Of a stretch of 64,000 nucleotides of DNA, positions 1 to 8,649 are shown in pieces. This stretch comes from Oscillospiraceae bacterium (GTDB taxonomy: Bacteria; Bacillota; Clostridia; Oscillospirales; Acutalibacteraceae). The stretch covers positions 124,001 through 188,000 of the forward strand of contig SVPI01000001.1 in assembly GCA_015065935.1 (NCBI GenBank). The letters are read 5' to 3'. Below the pieces are notes generated by a model. That model was given only the letters and a program-made list of their open reading frames with translations. It was not told the origin of the DNA and did no database searches. The translations under genes were made by a program, and so were the position numbers. Numbering within the stretch: position 1 is the first letter of the stretch; the number at the start of each line of letters is the position of its first letter.

Positions 1-258
1 GAAAACAAAATCTACCTGACTTACGATTTCCTCAATATCCTCAGTTGCACTTAAAACAACCATGCTTTTAAGTTTTTCGGGAATTGGTGCAGTCATTGCC
101 CAGCGGTCTTTAACACATTCCTCAAACTTTTTGCCCTTGGAACGGGGGCTTGCGGCAAGAACTGTTACTTCGAAATTGGGGTGGTCGGCTAAAAGAAGGC
201 AAAAGCGCTGACCTACCATACCTGTAGCGCCGATAATACCTACTTTGTAATTTTTCAT
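1..258 (-). CDS. asd: Aspartate-semialdehyde dehydrogenase, N-terminal part (cut by window edge)
   Basis: Only the first 86 codons lie in the window; the gene runs off the left end. The translation starts MKNYKVGIIGATGMVGQRF, a Rossmann NADP-binding GxxGxxG segment (residues 10-15), followed by ASPRSKGKKFEE, which matches the archaeal/fungal-type aspartate-semialdehyde dehydrogenase family. The enzyme reduces aspartyl phosphate to aspartate semialdehyde at the branch to lysine, threonine and methionine. The ATG (256-258) is preceded by AAAGGAA at a normal distance. The catalytic Cys and His lie outside the window. No lysine riboswitch could be recognised upstream. The gene is divergent from queA. 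Confidence 0.85.
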   Translation of the reverse strand, partial: MKNYKVGIIGATGMVGQRFCLLLADHPNFEVTVLAASPRSKGKKFEECVKDRWAMTAPIPEKLKSMVVLSATEDIEEIVSQVDFVF

Positions 259-368
259 TTTGAGTCACTTTCCTTTGAAAAAACTTTTGGTTGCTATTAA
301 GAGGAATTTGCAATATAATACTAAAGAGCAAGCCTTAATTAATATATAACCATTAATTAAATATAACA

Positions 369-397
369 TTGCTGAATTGGTTTGTCAAATATATTTT
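369..397 (+). promoter_or_regulatory. Probable sigma-A promoter of queA
   Basis: TTGCTG (369-374), a 17-bp spacer and TATTTT (392-397) lie 30 bp before the queA start. The -35 is good and the -10 weaker. The call rests on the hexamers and spacing only. Confidence 0.45.
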
Positions 398-426
398 ATT
401 CGTTATGGCGCTGAAAGGTTAATATT

Positions 427-1449
427 ATGAAAAAAAGCGATTTTTACTATGATTTACCCGAAAACCTTATTGCACAAACACCAATAGAGCCGAGAAATTC
501 ATCAAGGCTTATGGTGCTAAATAAAACAAATGAGGAGATTTTACACACTAGCTTTAACCACCTTGATGAATTTTTAAAGGCGGGGGACTGCCTTGTGCTT
601 AATAATACAAGGGTTTTACCCGCAAGAATTTTCGGCACAAGAATAGATACAGGCGCAGTGGTTGAGTTTGTTCTTTTAAAGCAGGAATCAGCGCTTGTTT
701 GGCAGGGTATTGCAGGTCCCGGAAAAAAAGCAAAAACAGGAACCAAGTTTAAATTTTCGGACAAGCTTTCAGCAACCGTAATTAATGTTTTGCCTGATGG
801 CAACAGGGTTTTAGAGTTTAAATGCGATGGCGAGTTTTTCAGTGTTTTAGATGAGGTAGGTCAAATGCCGCTTCCGCATTATATTAAGGAAAAACTCAGT
901 AACAGCGAACGCTATCAAACAGTTTATTCAAAGGAACTGGGCTCTGCCGCAGCTCCCACCGCAGGGCTTCATTTTACAAACGAAATGCTTGAGGATTTAA
1001 AGAAAAAGGGCATAAAAATTGCCTATGTCACCTTGCACGTGGGCCTTGGCACCTTTAGACCTGTTAAGGTTGATGAAATAACCGAGCATAAGATGCATAG
1101 TGAATGGTACTGTATAGGGGAAGAAGCCGCAAAAACCATAAATGAAACTAAAGCGGCAGGAGGCAGGGTTATTTGTGTGGGCACCACAAGCTGCCGAACT
1201 TTAGAGAGCGCCGCAACAAAATTCGGCGTAATAAAAGAGTGTTCCGATTCCACCGATATTTTCATTTACCCGGGTTATAATTTTAAATGCATTGATGGCC
1301 TTATAACCAATTTCCACCTGCCCGAAAGCACGCTTATAATGCTTGTCAGCGCTTTTTATGGCTATGAGAAAACAATGAAGGCTTATAAAACCGCAGTAGC
1401 TGAAAAATACAGATTTTTCAGCTTCGGAGACGCAATGATAATTCAGTAA
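427..1449 (+). CDS. queA: S-adenosylmethionine:tRNA ribosyltransferase-isomerase QueA
   Basis: 340 residues, full length for the family. QueA transfers and isomerises the ribosyl group of SAM onto 7-aminomethyl-7-deazaguanine at tRNA position 34, giving epoxyqueuosine. Family signatures are visible: [10 protein letters not shown] (residues 58-67), [12 protein letters not shown] (173-184), [10 protein letters not shown] (204-213) and EHKMHSE (220-226). The ATG follows AAAGGTTAATATT, a modest ribosome binding site. The next gene is tgt, 14 bp downstream; the two enzymes act in sequence in queuosine synthesis, and queA-tgt-yajC is a widespread gene order. Confidence 0.97.
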   Translation: MKKSDFYYDLPENLIAQTPIEPRNSSRLMVLNKTNEEILHTSFNHLDEFLKAGDCLVLNNTRVLPARIFGTRIDTGAVVEFVLLKQESALVWQGIAGPGKKAKTGTKFKFSDKLSATVINVLPDGNRVLEFKCDGEFFSVLDEVGQMPLPHYIKEKLSNSERYQTVYSKELGSAAAPTAGLHFTNEMLEDLKKKGIKIAYVTLHVGLGTFRPVKVDEITEHKMHSEWYCIGEEAAKTINETKAAGGRVICVGTTSCRTLESAATKFGVIKECSDSTDIFIYPGYNFKCIDGLITNFHLPESTLIMLVSAFYGYEKTMKAYKTAVAEKYRFFSFGDAMIIQ

Positions 1450-1463
1450 AGGATTTTTTAGTT

Positions 1464-2594
1464 ATGTATAAACTTTTAAAGCAAGAGGGGAATGCACGAC
1501 GGGGTGAGTTTATAACCAACCGAGGCGTTATTAAGACCCCCGCATTTATGAATGTTGCCACCTGCGGCGCCATTAAGGGCGCTGTTTCGGCACAGGATTT
1601 AAAAGAGGTTAACTGCCAGGTTATGCTCTCAAATACCTACCATCTCCACGTTAGAACAGGGGATGAAAATATAAAGAAAATGGGAGGACTCCATAAGTTC
1701 ACCACCTGGGATGGACCAATTTTAACCGATAGCGGCGGCTTTCAGGTTTTCTCCCTTGCCCAACTGCGAAAAATTAAGGAAGAGGGCGTAACCTTTTCCT
1801 CCCATATTGATGGCAGGAAAATTTTTATGGGGCCGGAGGAAAGCATGCGAATCCAGTCAAATTTAGGCTCAACTATTGCAATGGCATTTGATGAGTGTGT
1901 TGAAAACCCGGCTGAACATTCCTATGCCAAGCAGTCTTGTGCCAGAACAACCCGCTGGCTTAAGCGCTGTAAGACCGAAATGGCTAGACTAAACACCCTT
2001 GAGGATACCGTGAACAGAGAGCAAATGCTTTTCGGTATTAACCAGGGCTGTACCTATAACGACCTGCGCATTGACCATATGAAGGAAATAGCAGAACTCG
2101 ATTTAGATGGCTATGCCGTTGGCGGCCTTGCCGTTGGAGAGCCCACCGAAATTATGTATGATGTTCTTGACCATGTTGTGCCGGTTATGCCAAAGGATAA
2201 AATCCGTTATCTTATGGGCGTTGGAACTCCGCTTAACATTTTAAATGCAGTAGAAAGAGGAATCGACCTTTTTGACTGCGTTATGCCCAGCCGCAACGCT
2301 CGCCACGGCCATCTTTTTACAAGCGAAGGTATTATTAACATAAACAATGAAAAATATATGCTGGATGATTCTCCCATTGATAAAAGCTGTAACTGTCCTA
2401 CCTGCAGGCAGTTCTCCCGCGCTTATATAAGGCACCTTCTAAAAGCAAACGAAATGCTTTCCCACAGGCTTTGCGTAATGCACAATTTGTGGTTTTACAA
2501 TAACTTTATGACCGAGATAAGGCAGGCGCTTGATGAGGGTCGCTTTGCTGAATACAAGCGGGAAAAGGAACAAATTCTCGGAAAAAGAATTTAG
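1464..2594 (+). CDS. tgt: Queuine tRNA-ribosyltransferase (tRNA-guanine transglycosylase)
   Basis: 376 residues, the standard bacterial length. It exchanges guanine 34 of tRNA(Asp, Asn, His, Tyr) for preQ1, the step before QueA. Visible are LTDSGGFQVF with the general-acid Asp at residue 89, the nucleophile region FDCVMPSRNARHG with Asp271, and the zinc site Cys309, Cys311, Cys314 and His340. It sits in an operon with queA (14-bp gap). The start is ATG after AAGGATTTTTTAGTT. A separate promoter precedes the downstream yajC. Confidence 0.97.
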   Translation: MYKLLKQEGNARRGEFITNRGVIKTPAFMNVATCGAIKGAVSAQDLKEVNCQVMLSNTYHLHVRTGDENIKKMGGLHKFTTWDGPILTDSGGFQVFSLAQLRKIKEEGVTFSSHIDGRKIFMGPEESMRIQSNLGSTIAMAFDECVENPAEHSYAKQSCARTTRWLKRCKTEMARLNTLEDTVNREQMLFGINQGCTYNDLRIDHMKEIAELDLDGYAVGGLAVGEPTEIMYDVLDHVVPVMPKDKIRYLMGVGTPLNILNAVERGIDLFDCVMPSRNARHGHLFTSEGIININNEKYMLDDSPIDKSCNCPTCRQFSRAYIRHLLKANEMLSHRLCVMHNLWFYNNFMTEIRQALDEGRFAEYKREKEQILGKRI

Positions 2595-2597
2595 CAC

Positions 2598-2626
2598 TTG
2601 CATTATTAGTTTCTTTTAGATATAAT
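2598..2626 (+). promoter_or_regulatory. Strong sigma-A promoter of yajC
   Basis: TTGCAT (2598-2603), an exact 17-bp spacer and TATAAT (2621-2626), 32 bp before the yajC ATG. It begins inside the 3-prime edge of the tgt gap, so yajC can be expressed separately from queA-tgt. Confidence 0.75.
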
Positions 2627-2657
2627 AACAATATCGAATTTAATCGGAGGTAAAAAA

Positions 2658-2996
2658 ATGAACGCATTTCTTTTAAACAATCCCACCGGCGGACAGGGTG
2701 AAGGCGGAATCGGAGGTACCGTTCTCTATTTCGGTATGATTATCTTAATGTTCGTTGCAATGTATTTCATTATGATTCGCCCTCAGCGCAAAAAGCAAAA
2801 AGAAGAGGCAAAAATGCGCGAGAATCTTCAAATTGGCGATGAAATTCTTACCATTGGCGGTTACTATTTAAAGGTTGTTTCTCTTAAAGAGGACAGCGTT
2901 GTTGCCGAAAGTGTTGCTGACCACACAAAAATGAAGATTGCTCGTTGGGCAATTCAGCAAAACCTCACCGTTCATGACGATCAGTCAGGCAAATAA
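2658..2996 (+). CDS. yajC: Preprotein translocase subunit YajC
   Basis: 112 residues. A Gly-rich N-terminus is followed by one membrane helix (about residues 22-41, VLYFGMIILMFVAMYFIMI), then the family hallmark RPQRKKQKE and a soluble YajC domain containing GDEILTIGGYYLKVV. YajC associates with the SecDF-YidC part of the Sec translocon at the membrane. The start is set by TCGGAGGTAAAAAA before the ATG. secD and secF do not follow; a terminator and convergent genes do. Confidence 0.95.
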   Translation: MNAFLLNNPTGGQGEGGIGGTVLYFGMIILMFVAMYFIMIRPQRKKQKEEAKMRENLQIGDEILTIGGYYLKVVSLKEDSVVAESVADHTKMKIARWAIQQNLTVHDDQSGK

Positions 2997-3006
2997 AACA
3001 AACAAG

Positions 3007-3047
3007 AAAAAAGGACTTAAGGATTTTCCTTAAGTCCTTTTTATTTT
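3007..3047. terminator. Bidirectional terminator between yajC and the minus-strand operon
   Basis: A near-perfect stem pairs AAAAGGACTTAAGGA with TCCTTAAGTCCTTTT around a 3-nt loop and is followed by TTTATTTTAT. On the other strand it is preceded by A-rich sequence, so it can serve both convergent units. Confidence 0.9.
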
Positions 3048-3543
3048 ATGCAAAAAGTGAAATCAGCCAGGGAATACCGTAACTCACAAGGGAAACAATG
3101 AGTCCCGCAGTTACAACACCCACAAAAATAATAGGGAACGCCTTTTTAAAACGAACATCCAAAATATCGGCAACAAGGGCACCTGTCCAAGCGCCTGTTC
3201 CGGGCAGAGGAATGGCGACAAAGGTGAAAAGGCCCCACAAAATAAACTTGTTAATGCTTTCGCTTTTTTTCTTTGCGCGTTCGTCAAGCTTTTCAACGAT
3301 TTTTTTCATAAATTTAAACTTTTTAAGCCATTCGAAAATTTTTCTAATGAATAAGAGAACGAAGGGAATGGGCAACATATTGCCAATAATGCAAATGGGC
3401 AGTGCAACATACCATTCAATTCCAACAATTGCCGCCGCAACAAGGCCGCCGCGCAGTTCGAGAATGGGGAGCAGTGAAATGATAAAAACAACCAGCTCAG
3501 CGCTAACATACTCTCTTAAAAACTCAACAACAGTTTCTACCAT
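3046..3543 (-). CDS. Small multidrug export family membrane protein (PF06695 type)
   Basis: 165 residues with about four hydrophobic segments (residues 15-35, 42-68, 103-125, 134-160). The motifs LPILELRGG (25-33) and PLPGTGAWTGALVA mark the Sm_multidrug_ex family, named from one export phenotype; the transported substrate is not established. It is the last gene of the iscS-thiI-cinA operon. Its start overlaps the stop region of the preceding gene by 7 bp, so translation is probably coupled. A shared terminator lies directly after it. Confidence 0.85.
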   Translation of the reverse strand: MVETVVEFLREYVSAELVVFIISLLPILELRGGLVAAAIVGIEWYVALPICIIGNMLPIPFVLLFIRKIFEWLKKFKFMKKIVEKLDERAKKKSESINKFILWGLFTFVAIPLPGTGAWTGALVADILDVRFKKAFPIIFVGVVTAGLIVSLVSYGIPWLISLFA

Positions 3544-4646
3544 GGCTTATAAACTCCTTTTAATGCGAACGAAAAAAGATTACTAAAGTTTTCGCCAATA
3601 TCAGTACCTGCCTGGGCGGGTTTTACGAGGAGAAAATAAATGATAACCGCTAAAAGGCATAAAACCAGGCAAAATAGAATTAAAATAATGGGTGAATTAC
3701 CGCGGTTTTGACCGTGCTTATGGCGCCTGTTTTTATCGCTGACAGGGGCAATAAGTGAGAAGTCATCATTGTATTGCTTAAATACATCGGAGGAAAATAC
3801 CGTTTCATCGGTTTCATCATCGCCCTCATCCTCGGCAAAAACAAGGCCAATGTCATAGGGCGGAGTATCATTGTTTACAGTAGCATCATCATTTGTGTCA
3901 TCTGCAGCGATGTTTTCTACAAAGGCATCGGCCTCGCTTTCGGTTTCATCCGAAAGTTGGTTTACTTCATCGTCTTCGGTTGTAAAATCCTCTAAAGAAA
4001 CGGTTTCAAGTTCATCCTCGTCACCTTCATCTATAGACTGCTCTGCTTCTTCGGATTCAGTTTCTGTTTCGTTTGTTACTTCCTCGGTTTTATAGGCTTC
4101 ATCCAAAACATCGGGTTCGGGGGAGCCGAAAACATCAGTTTCGCTTGCGACATTTTCAAAAACAGAATCGGTGGCGGTATCGGTTTCCGATTTGCTTAAT
4201 TCCTTAATGTAGGGGTGCACGAGATTTTGCATAATCTCCTTGCGGCCATCCTTATCATCAGAAAGCATAATAATTGCCTGAGGGCCTTGTTCAATAACAC
4301 AGCCAAGCAACTTTCCGTTTGAGGTAACAAGTGGAATGCTTTGCTTTAAAAGGCTGGTTTTGCCATCACCTGCAATTCCGTACAGGGGATTTTCAACCTC
4401 CTCAAAATCGCGACCTACTGCCTTTGAAATAATGTTCAAAAGACCCGCTTCTCCATAAAGCTCACCACATAAAAGGATAATGCGACTTCTTGCAACGGCA
4501 ACCTTAATGCAGTTTACAAAGCCCTTTAAATCCTCCGCCGCGGCGGTGAGCAGGCGCATTCTGCAGCAACCGCAAAGGTTAAATTCCATTTCGAAATCCT
4601 TTTGCGTGCCATAATAGATAATATCAAGCTTAATATTTTCTAACAC
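3537..4646 (-). CDS. Tail-anchored membrane protein with a degenerate CinA-like N-terminal domain
   Basis: 369 residues. Residues about 25-150 can be laid on the molybdopterin-binding-fold domain of the CinA protein encoded just upstream: ARSRIILLCGELYGEAG corresponds to ERSDIIIITGGLGPTSD, and LLGCVIEQGPQAIIML to APGYCIEKGGKRVFLL. The catalytic TGGLGPT loop is lost (CGELYGE), so activity is unlikely. Residues 151-300 are a very acidic Glu/Asp/Ser/Thr linker. A basic patch RRHKHGQNR (307-315) precedes one membrane helix (319-341) and a short outer tail, giving an N-in topology. It lies 38 bp after cinA-sortase and overlaps the next gene. The homology is by eye; the function is unknown. Confidence 0.7.
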   Translation of the reverse strand: MLENIKLDIIYYGTQKDFEMEFNLCGCCRMRLLTAAAEDLKGFVNCIKVAVARSRIILLCGELYGEAGLLNIISKAVGRDFEEVENPLYGIAGDGKTSLLKQSIPLVTSNGKLLGCVIEQGPQAIIMLSDDKDGRKEIMQNLVHPYIKELSKSETDTATDSVFENVASETDVFGSPEPDVLDEAYKTEEVTNETETESEEAEQSIDEGDEDELETVSLEDFTTEDDEVNQLSDETESEADAFVENIAADDTNDDATVNNDTPPYDIGLVFAEDEGDDETDETVFSSDVFKQYNDDFSLIAPVSDKNRRHKHGQNRGNSPIILILFCLVLCLLAVIIYFLLVKPAQAGTDIGENFSNLFSFALKGVYKPW

Positions 4647-4684
4647 TTAAAAGCCTCCTAGCCTAAGTTTAGTAAAAAAATAGT

Positions 4685-7459
4685 TTAGTTTTGTGTGGAA
4701 TCATCGGCTTGACTTTCACTTGACTCAGCGGATGATGAAGTCCCTTCACTTGAGGAAGCCTGTGAGCTTTCGGAAGAAACTGCCGATGAACTTTCTGATG
4801 AGGTGGGGGAAGATGAGCTTTGTGATACAGTGCTCTCGGTAGATGTTGTGGTGGATGAGCTTGCCGTGCTCACACTGGTTGAGGTGTTTGCACTGCTCAC
4901 TCCCGATACGGCACTGCTTACCCCCGATGTGGCAGAGGATGCGGGCACCTGAGGACTAAGGGGGAAGTAGGGGAAAAACTGTACCGATGAGGTATCACTT
5001 GAGGTGAGTGCCGACTGGGTTCTAAAGGGATTTGTAATTCCCTTTGTGTCGTACCAAATTTGTGGATAAAGGGGATTGGTGTTTATAAAGGCCTCATAGG
5101 TGTTAACCTTGCCTTCGCCCTCCCTTGTTTTTCGTGCCATAACAACCAGACGGGCATCCTTAAAGTCATAAGCGCAGGTAACAAGTGTTAGAATTTCATC
5201 GCCTTCATCAACATTAACTGTTGTGCCAATCAGGCTCCTTTTCCTTGCCTCCTTAATCCACTCGTTAAAGGAATCATCATCCACAAAGTTGTTTCTTAAG
5301 AAGTTGTAGAGATAACCGTTGTCATCTTTGGGCTTAGAGTTAATTAGGAACACCGAGAACACACGATATTCGCTTTGGGTAAAGCGAGTGGTGAGTGTAA
5401 AGGTGGGGTTTTGCCTATAAAAGGAAAGGTTTTTGTATTTAAGAAGGTCGGCAAACATATTGCCATCCTTCATATTATGACCGTAGATTACCAGGTTTTT
5501 GCTGCTTCCTTCGGCTGTAATTATATCGCGATGGTCAAAGAAAAGCGCGCCATAGCGGCTCTTTTCCTTATTAAAGTTGTGGTCGATATAATAATCATTA
5601 TTATCGGTTTGGCAAACAGGATTGTTAATTTTGGTGTTGGGAATAGTGAGCCAAGCCATTGTGTCGGAGTTAATTTTAAGCAGCGGGTCAAAAACGGCGC
5701 TTAAATCGGTGCCATCTTCATTTTTGCTAAGTGCCTCCTTCCAAATTTGCTGTGTTTCGGTGATAATGGCATTTTGCTGTCTTTCGGAAATAAAGTAGCT
5801 AAGCAGGTTAATGGAGGAAATAACAAAGGTGGCAATGCAGGCAACAAAAATGCAGTTAAAAACAATTTTTTTGGTTTGAATAGGTGTGTTTTTTAATTTG
5901 GTTTTTACATCTGCGGCAAATGCCTTTGCGCCTTCAACAATTTTTTCGGTTATGTCCTTTGCGGTTTTAACTATACCGTTACTTTTAATCTGCTCAATTA
6001 TACTGATTTCCTTTGCCGAGTGTGTGCGGTGCTTGGTTGCTTCATTTTTATCCTCTTCCTTTGGTGCAAGGAAGGTGGAAAGACTTGCGGCAAAATCATC
6101 CTTATCAATAATCGGTAAGCGAGTTTCCTCTACATTTTCGGGTAAAACGGGCTTATCGCCTTGAGGCTGGGAATAAAGAATATTAATTTTTTCACCTTGC
6201 AGGGTGCCTTCGGGCATAACAGCAGGTGCAAAATATGCATAACGGCGTGCAAGGTCAAGGGCTGTCATAGTCGCAAAATTTCTGATTTTCTCGCGGTCGT
6301 AGCCAACGGTCAGGGTAAGCTTTCTAACCCAAACACGCTCACTGTCGGCAAGGCAAACAAAAACAAGACCGACATCCTTGCCTTCAGATTTATCGGGGCC
6401 TGCAACACCTGTTATACCAACGCCAAGGTCCGCACCGTGCAGGCGGCGCACATTAACCGCCATATGTGCGGCAGTCTGCTCGCTAATGGCACCATACGCC
6501 TCAATTATTTCACGTGGAATTTGAAGCTCATTTATTTTTATTTCATTTGAGTAGGCAATTATACCTGTTTTAAAAACGTTTGATGAGCCCGAAACCGAGG
6601 TAATCTTTTCGGCTACCATTCCGCCTGTGCAGGATTCAGCTGTGGCAATGGTAAGCTTTTTCTCATTTAAAGCATTAACGGTGGCAAAATCCAGCCCTTC
6701 GGCATCAATAGCGTAAATGTTTTCGGCAAAAAGTTCTTTGATTTTTTTAACAACAGGCTTGCAAAGCGCTTCACTTACGGTATCATCCGTTCCTTTTGCG
6801 GTTATACGAATCATACACTCTCCGGGGGAGGCATATGTGGCAACGGTTGGATTACTGCTTTTAACCAGGTCACCAAGCATCTCCTCAATTTTAGATTCAC
6901 CAATGCCGAAAATGCGAACATAGTGGGAAACAAGCAGTGAGTCGGAAATGCCGTGAAGGTAAGGGAACACAGCGCTTTCAAACATTGCCGTAAGCTCCTT
7001 TGGTGGGCCGGGTAGCAGGAAAACACGCTTGCCGCCCTTTTCAATGCAGTAGCCTGGTGCTGTGCCAACTGGGTTTTGAATAATAGCGCTGCCCTTTGGA
7101 GCTAAGGCCTGCTTGTAGTTTGATTCTGTAGGAATGCGGCCGGTGGAGGCAAAATACTCATCAATATGATTTTTGCTGGCCTCATCCATAACGAGGGGAA
7201 GCCTTAGTGCCTCGGCAACGGCTTCTTTTGTTATATCATCGCTTGTTGGGCCAAGACCACCTGTTATGATTATAATATCGCTTCGCTCAAAGGCGTGGAT
7301 AAAGGTGTCCTTAAGGCGCAAGGAATTATCCCCAACAGCGGTTTGATAAAAGACATCAATACCAAGCTCGGAAAGTTTATTTGAAATGTAAACAGCGTTT
7401 GTGTTGGCAATGTTACCAAGCAACAATTCTGTTCCTACGCAAATAATTTCTGCATTCAT
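4685..7459 (-). CDS. cinA: CinA (NMN deamidase / ADP-ribose pyrophosphatase) fused to a class B sortase
   Basis: 924 residues in one uninterrupted frame; an ordinary CinA has about 410. Residues 1-170 are the CinA N-terminal domain with TGGLGPTSDD (66-75) and LLPGPPKEL. Residues 258-410 are the PncC-type amidase with ATAESCTGG (272-280) and GITGVAGP (349-356). A Lys-rich linker (about 411-530) leads to a single membrane helix (531-556) and then a sortase fold: VIYGHNM with His661, TLVTCAY with Cys762 and RLVVMARK with Arg770, the full catalytic triad. Residues 840-924 are a Ser/Thr/Ala tail. Positive charge before the helix predicts CinA inside and sortase outside. The gene starts 18 bp after thiI. 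Known roles are pyridine nucleotide repair for CinA and wall anchoring for SrtB; their union is not a standard architecture. Confidence 0.95.
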   Translation of the reverse strand: MNAEIICVGTELLLGNIANTNAVYISNKLSELGIDVFYQTAVGDNSLRLKDTFIHAFERSDIIIITGGLGPTSDDITKEAVAEALRLPLVMDEASKNHIDEYFASTGRIPTESNYKQALAPKGSAIIQNPVGTAPGYCIEKGGKRVFLLPGPPKELTAMFESAVFPYLHGISDSLLVSHYVRIFGIGESKIEEMLGDLVKSSNPTVATYASPGECMIRITAKGTDDTVSEALCKPVVKKIKELFAENIYAIDAEGLDFATVNALNEKKLTIATAESCTGGMVAEKITSVSGSSNVFKTGIIAYSNEIKINELQIPREIIEAYGAISEQTAAHMAVNVRRLHGADLGVGITGVAGPDKSEGKDVGLVFVCLADSERVWVRKLTLTVGYDREKIRNFATMTALDLARRYAYFAPAVMPEGTLQGEKINILYSQPQGDKPVLPENVEETRLPIIDKDDFAASLSTFLAPKEEDKNEATKHRTHSAKEISIIEQIKSNGIVKTAKDITEKIVEGAKAFAADVKTKLKNTPIQTKKIVFNCIFVACIATFVISSINLLSYFISERQQNAIITETQQIWKEALSKNEDGTDLSAVFDPLLKINSDTMAWLTIPNTKINNPVCQTDNNDYYIDHNFNKEKSRYGALFFDHRDIITAEGSSKNLVIYGHNMKDGNMFADLLKYKNLSFYRQNPTFTLTTRFTQSEYRVFSVFLINSKPKDDNGYLYNFLRNNFVDDDSFNEWIKEARKRSLIGTTVNVDEGDEILTLVTCAYDFKDARLVVMARKTREGEGKVNTYEAFINTNPLYPQIWYDTKGITNPFRTQSALTSSDTSSVQFFPYFPLSPQVPASSATSGVSSAVSGVSSANTSTSVSTASSSTTTSTESTVSQSSSSPTSSESSSAVSSESSQASSSEGTSSSAESSESQADDSTQN

Positions 7460-7477
7460 AAGGTAGAACTCCTAGAA

Positions 7478-8647
7478 TTAGTTAATGTATGAAAATTCGG
7501 TATCGCTGACAGCCTTTTCGACCAGTGCTTCAATGTCAAGCGCACTTTCGGCGGCGGCACACTGCTCCTCGGTGGGGCGTGTTTTGGGATGCTTAGGGGT
7601 AAACACGGTGCAGCAGTCCTCATAAGGGAGAATAGAGGTTTCAAAGGTGTCAATTTTTCTTGAAATTGAAATAATTTCTTCCTTGTCCATTCCAATAAGC
7701 GGGCGGAAAACAGGCATATTACATACGCTATCGGTAACGGCAATGGCGGGAAGGGTCTGACTTGCAACCTGACCAAGACTTTCGCCGGTAATAAGTGCTA
7801 AGCAGTTTTGCTTTCTTGCGAGGCGCTCGGAAATACGCATCATCATTCGGCGCATTATAAGGGTGAAATATTCCTCAGGGCACTTTTCACCAATTTCTTG
7901 CTGAATTTCGGTAAAGGGAACAATTCCGAGTTTAATTGTGCCGCAGTAGCGCGCAACCTTTGAAAGTAGTGTTCTTACCTTCATTTCAGCACGAGGGCTT
8001 GTGTATGGTGGGCTTGCAAAATGAATTGCATCAAGGGAAAGCCCGCGCTTTGCCATTGTCCAAGCGGCAACAGGGCTATCAATTCCGCCTGAAATAAGAA
8101 TGGCTGATTTTCCTGCGGTGCCTACAGGCAGGCCTCCTGCACCGTGGAGCTGACCTGCTCTTATATAAGCGGCATAATCTCTGATTTCAACGGTAATAAC
8201 CTCATCAGGATTATGAACATCAACCCGAAGATGTGGAAACGCCTGCAAAAGCTTGCCGCCAACCTCACGGCAAATTTCGGGGGATTTTAAGGGGAATTGC
8301 TTGTCCGAACGCTTTGCCTCAACCTTGAAGGTTTTAATGCTTTTCATTGTTTCGGCAAGGTAAATAGGTGCAGTTTCGAGGATTTTATCAAAATCCTTTT
8401 CTACAACACAGCAACGGGAATATGCCGCAATGCCAAAAATTGTTCCCACACGAGTGAGGGCATCTTCAAAGGGGAAATCCTCGCTTAAAGGCTCAATATA
8501 CATTGTGGATTGTGCTTTTTGTATTTTAATATCGCCAAACGCCTTTAAATGGCGCTTAATGTTGGTTACAAGTGCATCTTCAAAGGTGAAGCGGTTAAGC
8601 CCCTTAAGGGTTAATTCTCCGTTTTTAACAAGTATAATTTCTTTCAT
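7478..8647 (-). CDS. thiI: tRNA 4-thiouridine sulfurtransferase ThiI
   Basis: 389 residues: ferredoxin-like and THUMP RNA-binding region (about 1-170), then an adenylating PP-loop ATPase domain with SGGIDSPVA at 186-194. There is no C-terminal rhodanese domain, as is usual in Firmicutes. ThiI activates U8 of tRNA and receives sulfur from a cysteine desulfurase to make 4-thiouridine; the thiazole role needs the rhodanese domain in enterobacteria. The desulfurase gene ends only 2 bp upstream, so the pair is a dedicated sulfur-donor and acceptor unit, as with nifZ-thiI in Bacillus. Confidence 0.95.
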   Translation of the reverse strand: MKEIILVKNGELTLKGLNRFTFEDALVTNIKRHLKAFGDIKIQKAQSTMYIEPLSEDFPFEDALTRVGTIFGIAAYSRCCVVEKDFDKILETAPIYLAETMKSIKTFKVEAKRSDKQFPLKSPEICREVGGKLLQAFPHLRVDVHNPDEVITVEIRDYAAYIRAGQLHGAGGLPVGTAGKSAILISGGIDSPVAAWTMAKRGLSLDAIHFASPPYTSPRAEMKVRTLLSKVARYCGTIKLGIVPFTEIQQEIGEKCPEEYFTLIMRRMMMRISERLARKQNCLALITGESLGQVASQTLPAIAVTDSVCNMPVFRPLIGMDKEEIISISRKIDTFETSILPYEDCCTVFTPKHPKTRPTEEQCAAAESALDIEALVEKAVSDTEFSYIN

Positions 8648-8649
8648 TT

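Noticed and set aside
259..426. Possible lysine or other riboswitch before asd
   Set aside because: The 168-bp gap shows no lysine-aptamer core or strong terminator on the minus strand; it holds mainly AT-rich sequence and the queA promoter.
3098..3586. 162-codon plus-strand frame opposite the small-multidrug-export gene
   Set aside because: It is antisense to a gene with clear family motifs, has low-complexity composition and no ribosome binding site.
4685..4945. Low-complexity DNA at the end of cinA-sortase as a mobile or recombination site
   Set aside because: It is explained by the Ser/Thr/Ala coding tail; no direct or terminal inverted repeats flank it.
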